A DNA stretch of 38,442 nt from Beroe ovata (Eukaryota > Ctenophora > Nuda > Beroida > Beroidae), in contig CAMPET010000275.1 in the NCBI GenBank assembly GCA_946803715.1, positions 1,590-40,031 of the forward strand, in the 5' to 3' direction. The notes below the pieces were generated by a model that saw nothing but the letters and a program-made list of their open reading frames with translations, searched no databases and had not been told where the DNA came from. Numbering within the stretch: the first letter of the stretch is position 1; the number at the start of each line of letters is the position of its first letter. The translations under genes and the position numbers were made by a program. This document shows, piece by piece, positions 29,565-38,442 of the stretch.

Positions 29565-31414
29565 TCACTCTGAATTGGTACCCTTGTGAAAGCTATCGCT
29601 AGGCAACATGGATGTTCGTATCCATGGAGTTGTCGGGCTATCTAAGACATCAGCATGTTGATCTTTCCTGTGCTTATTCAATGTACTGGCATATGAGAAT
29701 GGCTTGTGACAAACCTGAGGCAAAACAATATCTTACAAAGTACAAACTGGACAATCATTACTTGAGTTACGAGAATAGTAAGCAGAGCAATATTTCGCAC
29801 AAAATTACCTCACAAGTGTATTCTTTGACCTTTGAGTGGGTTCGTGAATGTCGTTTGAGTGTGTTCTTTTCTCTAAACTTCTTATGACACTCGTTACACT
29901 CGAAATTTTTCTCACCTGCACATTGCACAGTGTACAAGCTTACATATAGCTGTGTATAACTGTATAAGCACTCGATCCAAAACGTGAACGACGTATATGA
30001 ATCACTCATTTTCTCGAAAGTTCACCTGTATGGATAAGAGCGTGATTGTTGCACTGTTGCTGCGTGAGAAAAGTCTTGTCGCATCCCTCGTGCTCACACT
30101 TGAACGGTTTGATCTTGTAGTGTGACCGAAGGTGAACCTTGAGTTGCTGTAAGGTGATGAACACTTTGCCACAGTCAGGACACTGTAGTTGTACCTTCTT
30201 GTGGGCGGATTGCTGGTGATACCAGCGCTTCACTTGCGATGTAAACTGCAAGTTAACCCGAGTCAAGAGTGCAGAAAATAACATTCGACCATAGCATGAT
30301 CTGTTTTCCTATCGTCTTCTTAGCTTCTTTGATAATCAACTAACTACTAACTGCTAACTAGCAACTACTTCTAACCAACTTTCTACTATTTTACACGGAT
30401 AATCAAGTAATTAACTTACGGAGGCTCCGCAATTGGGTATTTTACAATGGTACACTTCCTCCTCCCCATTTGGTTTCTTCTGTTCCACGTTTTGTTCAAC
30501 TTTCCTTCGTTTACCCTTTCGCGCCTTCTCTGTTTCAAGAGGAACTATGTCAGAAGCCATATTCTTTAGAAGATCATCTGAAACTGTTCAAAAACTGATG
30601 AGTGAGAGTCATCAATTTAAGCAAAGAACAGTCAGCATTTTCGTGTCCATGACACATTTTGAAGTTTGGAGTAGTGTCTAGACTGAAGATTGCACAATTA
30701 ACCTTGAAATGTCGAAGAAGTATCAGAGTGAAGTTTGTCCTGTGCCATGACCCGTCCCAAATGAGCAGCGTGATCCAGCCATCTTGATTCCCATATCGAA
30801 CTGATCGGCACGTCATCTGCGCCCATATCACGTGATGAATCATGATCCGACTGTTGATCACGTGACACATCAATACAATCACGTGACGTTATGGCGGAGT
30901 GGTGACGTGGCTCAGCTGGTGACGTCACGCAAGGTTGTTGGTCGTCCATATCATGGTACAACTCAACAGTGCAGTTGTCAGTATTCAGATCTGGGTTGGT
31001 AACGGGGTTTGACAAGTTACCATGCACGACATTGTTCGTTATATTGTCTAGAAAACCGCCACATTCACTCAATTCCTCCAGAAGTGTAGTGGTCCGAGTA
31101 AAATGCTCCGGGGCGCATTGTGATGAGGATTGTTTACTCAGAGTATCGATAGGTCCCCTCTGAAATGTGGGCAAGTAGCCAAGATGGGCCATAGTCGGGT
31201 ATTTCTGATCATGCTCCACATCTGTCTCGTTTAATTTTACTGTCTCCCAATAGGAATCGAGCGGCGATGTGTCGTTGATAGCGGATTTATACTGTTCCAC
31301 TGTTTCGTGATATAGGTCCTGATCAACACCGATTTGTTGTGGTGTTGATGAGGGAGTCAGTTCGATGACATCTCGTGACACGCTGTCATCAGTCTGATGC
31401 GACGTTGGCAACAT
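29565..31414 (-). CDS. C2H2 zinc-finger protein with five fingers
   Basis: Five exons join in phase: 30703-31414, 30420-30577, 30026-30245, 29809-29915 and 29565-29714, giving 448 residues from ATG 31414. The first exon (237 residues) is disordered, acidic and Ser/Thr-rich, as in transcriptional activation or interaction regions. Exon 2 has a basic, nuclear-localisation-like stretch (KARKGKRRKVEQ). Five C2H2 fingers follow: YHCKIPNC with H-x4-H, LQCPDCGKVF, FKCEHEGCDKTF with linker HTGE, FECNECHKKF, and YTCEVCHKPF with HRKDQH. Two fingers are split by introns. The fingers should bind DNA in the nucleus. I cannot place it in a named subfamily. The HDGF-like gene ends 430 bp upstream, on the same strand. 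Confidence 0.86.
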
Positions 31415-31843
31415 GTCCAGAGCATATGTACAATGTACATCACATAAGGCAATCTTTCAGGATCTATAGATATTCTTGCTATTCTGGGGGAAAATTTAAT
31501 CGGGATAGTGGCAATTGAAAAGTATTCAAAATAAAGTAAACGTCTTTTGAGATGATTTGTTATATTTGCAGTATATCCAAAGACTTACATAGATAAGTTG
31601 ATTGTCATAGATAAGTTGATTGTCAGAAATTCGGAATAAATAAGTAAATTACTGCACCGCTCTTGTTTCGATTGTTCCAAATTATACATAACAACTTCAA
31701 ATACATTATCAAATACTTATCTAACGACTGAAATACATAAAAAGCCGGAGAAACATGGCTGATTTACAAATATCAAAATAAATTATTAGTTGAGGAAAAC
31801 TTGTGAAAATGTTTAAAAATATTTTGCTAGCCTCGCTTAAGGT
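31415..31843. other. Gap between the HDGF-like and zinc-finger genes
   Basis: No gene seen. An exact 19-bp tandem duplication (CATAGATAAGTTGATTGT) is at about 31588-31625. It should contain the zinc-finger gene promoter and the HDGF-like 3' UTR. Confidence 0.5.
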
Positions 31844-33684
31844 TCATTTGTTTCCCAATTTGGATAACAAAGAGGCTGATCTGTTTTTGATGTCAGGTAA
31901 TTTTTCCATAGTAGAAACGAGTGTCAGTGAAGCTACAAGGCTATCAATAGAGTCTGTATTGGAAATGTTCATCTTTTCAATATCAGTAAGTATGAGGTGT
32001 GCAGCTGCTTCATTCAGGGACGACTTTCGCAGAGAATACCTGGATTATTAGATAAGTGGTCAAGTAAGCACAATATCTAATCCAGAATTAACTGGAGTGA
32101 AAAAAGTGTGCGTTAATTTTTGTCAACAGTCCTCCACAGTGCTAACTAACAAATTGTTCAGATAACTCTATCCCACAATAACATATTACCACCATATAGA
32201 CAAAATACCTCAAACAGTGATCGAGCTCTGCTATTGCAGCATTCCTCTGTCTGACAGAACTCCTGGTTGATGAACTAATCCCTGATGTTTGTTCAGTTGC
32301 TGATGATGCTGCTACTGATACTACTGATAATGCCACTGATACTTCTGATGAAGCTGAGGAGGATTGATGGGATGGAGATGTCGGAGCTGATGAACAGGCG
32401 GGGGAGGAGATGACTGATGAGCGGTCGTTTTCAAGTATCACACTCTCGGATTGTGTTCTCCGTCTTTTTCGGAGTGGATCTGATTCTGAACTGTGGAGAC
32501 AGGGTGGTATAAAGCTTGGTTAGAGTTTTTGTATCGCTATAAACTTGGGTCAAGTATCTATTTTAGGCGAGGAAGTGATAGATTACCTTTCAATAGTTTC
32601 TGAGCTAACTCGTTTCCTCACAGGTAATTTCAAATTCGCCACTCTGCTCCTCTTCCCACGCCCTTTTCTAGCCCTTCGACCAGCCTTTTTGATTCGAATC
32701 CCTTCTATAACAGTAGGATTGAGGTCAGGTTTTAATTCATCTTTCTCAACGGTAACCAAATCTGCCTCCTCTTCATTTAGCGCCGCTCCATCTATTTCTT
32801 CTGCCACAACATTCATTTTAATTTCTATTTCACTGTCATGGCTGCATTCACTCCAGTTATCTTCATTGTTCAGGGCTAAACCAAGAATTGGGGATACTGC
32901 ACTTTTAGGCATTGAAGAACTGCTTGGATCAGGAATCAGATTATAAGGATGAATATCACATGATTCACCAGTTTCTGAGTCCATTCCTGCTTTGATTTGT
33001 TGCAGTTTCATTTCTGAGAGCATGATAAATATGTATAGACAGAGTAGATTAAGAGTGAACATAACTTCATTATTACCTGGCTTATTGGAAATTTGTTTAC
33101 CTTTGCTGTAGAGATCATACTCTGCCTGAGCTATTTTTGCACGCTCTGGATACCTGCTCTTGAAGTCTTCTTGCCCTTCCTTTCCCAAGACCATCCATAT
33201 CTGAGGATAGCTTCCTCAATAAAAATTATCAATATTCTTGGACTCTGAATTAATTCAACGGGAAAGACTTTCAGATCATATGTTAACTTCAAAATGACCT
33301 GTGTATCAGAGTTAAGATTATACAACTGATCATCAGGCTTTGCTCCAGGATTTACTTCAGCTTCTAAAACCCCTTCAAGAAGGACTTTTGGGCATGTTCC
33401 TCTATACAATGTGAACTTGTCCCTGTATGGCAAGAATGGAAGCAGGGTACTAGCTTTCTGTCGCCCAACCTCATGAGTTCCAAAGTAAAACATCTGTTGG
33501 ATAGATTTTACATCATTTGTGATTTTGGGAACAATTCATCTCTGGACCAAGAGAGATTTGAAGGCGTATCACTCACTGTATATCTATTCTTTTCAATGTT
33601 GTCTATTCTCGCTGGCCAATGAGGGAATCCTTTCAACTTGACCCAGACACAGTCACCTACTTTGTATGAAGTTACTTGTGACAT
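31844..33684 (-). CDS. HDGFL2: HDGF/LEDGF-family protein with PWWP and IBD-like domains
   Basis: Six exons join in phase: 33577-33684, 33299-33493, 33101-33200, 32587-33013, 32209-32490 and 31844-32039 (435 residues). Residues 1-60 form a PWWP chromatin-reader domain: YKVGDCVWVKLKGFPHWPAR, then MFYFGTHEVG, close to the KGYPHWPARI and FFFGTHE motifs of HDGF, HDGFL2 and PSIP1. A charged middle has basic clusters (KKAGRRARKGRGKRSR, PLRKRRR) and Ser-rich stretches. The C-terminal segment beginning RNAAIAELDHCLRYSLRK and ending SLLSKLGNK aligns by eye with the integrase-binding domain (a TFIIS-N-like helical bundle) of PSIP1 and HDGFL2. The domain's normal cellular role is to recruit partners to active chromatin. 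PSIP1 versus HDGFL2 cannot be separated, and a pre-duplication ancestor is likely. Intron 33201-33298 has a weak donor (GTCATT). Confidence 0.85.
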
Positions 33685-34448
33685 AGCTAGATCTGAATCA
33701 TGTAATTAGTGGATTGTTCAATCAAGAATGATAAGAGAAAGCCAAAATCTACAAAGATGTCTCCTGCATTGAAGAATTGGTATATTTATTTACTTATACT
33801 TTAAAGCAACAAAAGGAATACTTAATACTTATCATCCAAGCTTTGTTCATAAATGGTTTGCTTAGAATCAAATGTGATTCATTTTCATCAATAAATTATA
33901 TTAAATCGCATAAATTTGTGGACAGATAACATCCGACAAAATTTAAAATAAATGATATAAAATTCTGCAACGCGCGCGCGGCAAAGATATATCTTTATAG
34001 GTGAAAATAATTTTTATTTGATGCGATGAATATGTAAAATAGCCGAAATTTTAATGTTATGAATATGAGTTGTTATCAAATATGATATGAAATGAATTTT
34101 CGATCGATTGCGCGGCGCGCCGCGCGCTCATTTGAGCATAACTATCATGTTCTGATGTTCATGATATTAAATACAACGGCAATTTCAAATTTCAATTTTT
34201 CTTGGAATCTTAATATCAATGCAATATTGCAATGCTAGTCTAGGTAGCCATTATCATGTCATATTTGTGATGCTAGACTACCGACGAAAACTACTTCCGT
34301 GTGAGAATAAGTTTGTACACACATCAAAATTCTCAACAGGGTCTATAATTGATCGAAAAGTTCAGTATGGCAGTCTCCTCTTCAGTTTTCAGCTCATATA
34401 TCTGATCTTCCCTATTCAAGTTTGTCATCCAGTTCTTTTAGGACAACC
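33685..34448. promoter_or_regulatory. Shared upstream region of the divergent HDGF-like and NOL7-like genes
   Basis: 764 bp between two start codons pointing away from each other, so probably a bidirectional promoter. It contains diverged repeat fragments: GTGGACAGATAACATCCG (33917-33934), a CGCGCGCGCG run near 33971, GCGCGGCGCGCCGCGCGC near 34110, and TTCTCAACAGGGTCTAT (34331-34347). The last matches TTCTCGACAGGGTCTAT at 6736-6752. No core element such as a TATA box is clear. Confidence 0.5.
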
Positions 34449-35342
34449 ATGGGTACAACTAGGCGTTCTGAAAGACTTCTTGCAAGAAAAGTAGAAGCTC
34501 AAGACAATATACAAGTGCCTGTAGTTACAAGCTCAACTCCTATGGTGAATGATTCTTTCTTCAATCTTAGTAGTTTTCTATTCCTTAGTAGCAATTAATT
34601 ATTCCTTAGCAACAATGAATTATATACAATCTTCAGATAGAGGCTGAAGATGCAGATCCCATCAATAGCTTTGATGGAAACCCCTTGAATTCAAACAATG
34701 AAATAAATGAATCAGGCAATGAGTCTGATTCCCCTGAGGAAATTTCATTTGCCAAGGCAAAGACAGATTATGCTGATGAAGCACACATTCAGATGTTAGT
34801 ACTCAGGATTTCATGATAGGGAAGATTTATGATAAGAAAGATTCATGATCATCATCTTATGAATATACCTTGGTAGAAAGTTAACTGATCCTCAACCGCT
34901 AATTAGGAGTGTTATCAAACAGAACAAGAAAAGACGGATACTGCCATCAAGCATATTATCAGCTGTATCTGAGCAACATGACAAGGATTTGAATAAAGGT
35001 AAGTCTGGATTGGATTCTTTTGGAACCAATTCTGCAATTTCAAATATTTTCAGTGATTCAATCTTGCAAAACTTCTTATATATTGTAAGGTTCCAATTAC
35101 CCAATATCTCAGGATTAATTATTGACCAGAATGACGAAAATGCTACAAATTCACTGTATTCTGATGGTGAAGAAGCAGTAAAATCTCCACGTATAAGAGC
35201 TGTATCATTGAAATCCCTTTACAGGGACTTGAATGTTGATCAAGTCACAGCGCATGCAGATAACATTACTCAGATTAAGAAAAACAAGTTCAGAAAAGTT
35301 AGAATTGGGCCTGCTGCTCAGTTTTTAGTGAAGAATAGCTGA
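34449..35342 (+). CDS. NOL7: NOL7-like nucleolar protein
   Basis: Four exons join in phase: 34449-34544, 34637-34794, 34907-34998 and 35113-35342, giving 191 residues (human NOL7 about 257). Domains in order: a short basic start (MGTTRRSERLLARK), an acidic middle (ESDSPEE), then EEISFAKAK and IKQNKKRRILPSSILSAV. These recall NOL7's EE-[VL]-[ST]-FA segment and its QKKRKLLPD motif. The C-terminus (IRAVSLKSLYRDL, then RIGPAAQFLVKNS) resembles the NUC129-type end of NOL7 with its AAVQFL. NOL7 works in the nucleolus in pre-rRNA transcription and processing. The ATG lies in AACCATGGG, a good context. It is divergent from the HDGF-like gene, and the SNX gene starts 241 bp downstream on the same strand. 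Confidence 0.62.
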
Positions 35343-35583
35343 TGAAAGGACCTATAATTCAATTGTCATTCTATTTAATGGCCATTTTCAAGAATCTTTA
35401 TCTGGCTGGTTGATTGGTCATTATTTTGACCTTTTTGATGATATCAAAAAGATGAAAATAAGACATCAAATTGATGTATTAGGATTTAGAATTCAGGTAA
35501 GTAATCGAATAATGTTAAATGAGAAATTTTAAATTACTTACCATTGAGCATGTATCCCTATAGCTCATGCAAACAGCTGGCTT

Positions 35584-36467
35584 ATGAAGGTCGAAATTAG
35601 CATACCAAGCTGGTATACGAAAACCTCTGAAAAAGAAAAGTCATTCACCCAATATGAAGTGCAGATTGAGGTACAGTAAGAATATATTTCATATTCACAA
35701 CTAATAATACTTTATATTACTCAATATTGTTCAGTATAATAGGACTAACCGCAAGTTTTTATAGATTGGTGAAGAGAGATACACACGAAAGATAAGATAC
35801 AGCACATTCAGAGACTTACATAAGAAAATATCTGCCAAGGTAAACACTGAGCACAGTCAACAACAATGAGACATCAATAACCGGTAATACCGGTCCGGTA
35901 TGTGTTATTTAGTTTATGATGTGTATGGGTCAGAAGGAACCTGAGTTCTGATGTTGACACTGTTATTCTCAGACTGCTTACGGTAGCAGCGGTAATATAG
36001 GAAATGTTAGATTCCATTACCCGAAACAAATCACTAGCTTGATGACACATTGAAGCATGATGCTCTCCTCCCCAGCACAAGAATTTGCCGTTCCCAACCC
36101 GTCGGATTGTAACCAACAACCAGCATCCCCGTTTCATTGAATCGCGACGGGTTTTGCTGGAGGAATTTCTACAAGAGGTCGTTACGCTCCAACCAATTCC
36201 CAATACCCTCTGGACGTGCCTTGACATTGATGTCGCCGAGGTAGGCTGAACTCTCAATCGTGCTGAAAGTTGTTTTTGTTGAGCAGTTCAATATCGAATG
36301 CATATTTTACAACTCAAAACTTGACACTCACTCATTTCGTTCAGCTGAAGCGGAAATCGTCGAAGTTGCCCGACATGAGCGTTATAACGGAACACTCGGT
36401 CCAGCCCGTTCCCGCATCCGTGCTCATGGGTGTGTGTAGTGGTATCAGAATAGTGGAGAGCTGTTAA
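35584..36467 (+). CDS. SNX24: Small PX-domain sorting nexin, SNX24/SNX22-like
   Basis: Four exons join in phase: 35584-35670, 35765-35839, 36076-36240 and 36345-36467, giving 149 residues (human SNX24 about 169). The protein is almost only a PX domain, which binds phosphatidylinositol 3-phosphate on endosomes. The first strand is MKVEISIPSW. The RYSTFRDLHKKI helix carries the Arg-Tyr-Ser motif, and FPTRRIV replaces the usual Pro-x-Lys loop. RFIESRRVLLEEFLQE holds the second Arg. The short tail VQPVPASVLMGVCSGI resembles the SNX24 end (a PVLLF-like, then VLHGI motif, from memory). A good donor at 35497 and an acceptor at 35571 upstream suggest a 5' UTR intron. The start was set at the ATG matching the family start. 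Confidence 0.78.
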
Positions 36468-36727
36468 TTTCAAATTTAACAAATGTACAATTATGTAATT
36501 ATCTTTGAAACGAGTTTTTGTTGAATACAAAGTAGGCAGATACTAGAGACTCTATTATTGTACGTGTGTTGATTAAAGGTGGTTATAAATTGATAGAAAA
36601 TTATTACTTTACAATGTATATATACACACACTTGATTGAAATAAGCATGCCAGACACGATTGTCGATTATATTCTTGGACTAAACTTTTGTATTATTCTA
36701 TTGAAAACACACTCCCCCTTATCTGAA

Positions 36728-37419
36728 TGATCATGGAAAGATTTTCAACTGGTAGTATGAAAGCAGGAGAGATTATTTGGTGAAAAATTGGTGTCCTAAG
36801 TGCCCGTTAAGTCTCCGTGAGAGATCTTCAAAAATTAAGTATAAAAGTGTGGTTATCATCGATACTCTGATCCGAAATTTGAGCAAAATCTTTTGATCGA
36901 TTTTCCTCACAAATAACATCGATTCCTAGGTATTTTTGGACGCTGAATCGATTTCCGATGGAATTTTGACCCTATCTTGCTTCTCTGAGGAGCTGTTTGC
37001 TGTGTGACTTCGAACCTCACAATTGAGAGGAAATTAGACATTTTCACCGATTTACCGTTGAGATAGCTCGAAAATTGAATTCTACGTCAAAAAATAGGCT
37101 AGGAACACTATTTTCCAGTATGTTTTCTGAAGAAATGATTTTTGGTTCCAGTGCGTCCCATTGATTTTCGCGTTTTTGTAGCGTTTGCTTCCCACGGGTT
37201 TGAAATCGTGATTTGGGCATGGTCTCACGGCAAGTGTGAACTCCACATGATCCCAAAAAGGGTTGATATTTGTAGTGTGAGAGTAGGACAGATGATTTGG
37301 TGGAAAATAAGTGCCGTCAGTGCCATTCAAGTCCCCATTAGAGACCTCCAAAAACAAAGTATAAAAGTGTGAACATCATCGATTACATTTTACCGATACT
37401 CTGATCCGAAATTTGAGCA
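36728..37419. repeat. Diverged direct repeat of about 160 bp, two copies
   Basis: Copy 1 is about 36728-36890 and copy 2 about 37248-37419. Shared blocks include GATTATTTGGTGRAAAATWRGTG, AAGTATAAAAGTGTG and ATACTCTGATCCGAAATTTGAGCA. Copy 2 breaks off exactly where the inverted-repeat element starts at 37421. No gene lies in 36468-37420. Confidence 0.8.
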
Positions 37420-37420
37420 N

Positions 37421-37903
37421 ATTATACCCAAAATCAATTGAGAATTGCTTGAGTTTCGCAGCCACTCAAATGCGTTTAAATGATGTGATATGGAATTCAT
37501 CCGCAGCCCGTCCGTGGCGGTGACCTATGGCTTTTTAGAACCTTCAAGAAAAACTGGCCATGTTACGTTGTGTAAAATATAGGCATTCTTTTCTCGTATG
37601 AAGGATAATGCATATATTCTTTGAATAATTGTGACCACTGCGCTCATTTACTACGATTTCTCAACATCCGTTATATGAAAACGATTCCTGTTTCTCCATT
37701 GAGTCAAAATGATGAAGTCTAGTATTCATCCAAAGCAATGATTAAACATGCCTGCGAAACAGGTTAACCCCGATTTTTGCATGTTTCTTCTAACCAAAGG
37801 TCACCGCCACGGACGGGCTGCGGATGAATTCCATATCACATCATTTATACGCATTTGAGTGGCTGCGAAACTCAAGCAATTCTCAATTGATTTTGGGTAT
37901 AAT
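37421..37903. mobile_element. 483-bp inverted-repeat element (MITE/foldback type) with 106-bp arms
   Basis: Left arm 37421-37526 and right arm 37798-37903 are reverse complements with a single mismatch (TTTAAAC versus TTTATAC). The ends are ATTATACCCAAAATCAATTG and its complement. The 271-bp AT-rich centre has no coding capacity. The near-perfect arms point to a young non-autonomous DNA transposon. The ends are AT-rich, so a TA or TTA-type target duplication is possible but cannot be fixed, partly because of the N at 37420. Confidence 0.9.
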
Positions 37904-37987
37904 ATCACTGTTTTTCGTAGCGACTTTCTCATGCAGCCGAAATTGAGCTTCTGCCCTTTTTAGTTCCTGAGCTATGAGCGGTATTTG

Positions 37988-38442
37988 CTTTAATTGGTCA
38001 ATTAACTAATTACTGCATTGAGAACAAAAATGTAAATACAGCTCAGTGCACACACTGGGAGTGGAGGTTTTATATGGCGTTAAAATGGCGTTGCTAACAC
38101 TTTCCATTCCCGAGATAAAAACGTTAATTACTTTGATTGGTCAATTAACCAAATACGACATCGGAACCGAGAATGTTAGAACAGCTCAGTACACGCACCG
38201 CGAGTGGAGTTTTTGTATGTCGTTAACTTGGTGCCGCTAACATTTCTGTTCCCGAAATATAAGCGATAATTACTTTAATTGGTCAATTAACCAATTACGG
38301 CATCGGGAACAAGAATTTAAACACAGCCCAGTACACGTACAGTGAGTGGAGGTTTAGTATGCCGTTTAATTGGCGCTGCTCACACCTTCCGTTCCCGACA
38401 TATAAGCATTGATTACTTTAATTGGCCAATTAACTAATTGAG
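37988..38442. repeat. 143-bp tandem satellite running off the window end
   Basis: The marker CTTTAATTGGTCAATTAAC occurs at 37988, 38131, 38273 and 38416 (third and fourth with small changes), giving periods of 143, 142 and 143 bp. Each unit also has CAGCTCAGTACACGCAC, GAGTGGAGGTTTTATATG and TTCCCGARATAAAAGC-like blocks, with roughly 15-20% divergence. The marker is itself partly palindromic (AATTGGTCAATTAACCAATT). At least three full units are visible. Confidence 0.88.

Overview
The window is nuclear DNA from an animal with a compact genome. Genes are split by many short GT-AG introns (mostly about 70-260 bp), intergenic gaps are small, and the internal telomere-like repeat is TTAGGG, the general metazoan type. 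The gene content is also metazoan: COMMD3, cathepsin F-like proteases, M1AP, CCDC180-like, LMO7-like, an HDGF/LEDGF-like protein with PWWP and integrase-binding-type domains, NOL7 and SNX24. High gene density with short introns fits a sponge or another early-branching or marine invertebrate, but the sequence does not prove the taxon. Exon borders given below come from hand-reading splice sites with reading-phase checks. Family names rest on recalled homologues, not on a search.

Layout, left to right. 0.4-1.3 kb: last exons of a + strand serine-rich protein. 2.2-4.8 kb: COMMD3 (+), whose third intron holds a complete intronless cathepsin F-like gene; a second intronless copy lies at 5.5-6.5 kb. 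6.7-7.85 kb: a nested repeat block with interstitial TTAGGG. 8.07-12.8 kb: a single-exon CCDC180-like coiled-coil gene (+). 13.2-14.6 kb: two small unassigned + genes. 14.8-17.1 kb: M1AP-like (+, nine exons, one assembly gap in a CA repeat). 17.7-27.6 kb (-): CH, PDZ and LIM exons, most simply one LMO7/LIMCH1-type gene, with the link between the PDZ and LIM parts unresolved. A tRNA-derived SINE sits in one intron. 28.7-29.3 kb: CG-rich repeats and a foldback. 29.6-31.4 kb: five-finger C2H2 gene (-). 31.8-33.7 kb: HDGF/LEDGF-like (-). 34.4-35.3 kb: NOL7-like (+), divergent from the previous gene. 35.6-36.5 kb: SNX24/22-like (+). 36.7-38.4 kb: repeats, including a 483-bp inverted-repeat element and a 143-bp tandem satellite running off the end.

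The genes are mostly unrelated housekeeping or cell-biological genes (trafficking: COMMD3, SNX24; junction/actin: LMO7-like; nucleus: HDGF-like, NOL7-like, zinc finger; germline/flagellum: M1AP, CCDC180-like). Nothing suggests one operon or pathway. The most unusual items are the intron-nested, duplicated intronless protease, the dispersed CG-rich repeat family that recurs at several gene borders, the long inverted-repeat element, and the early PWWP plus IBD-like architecture.
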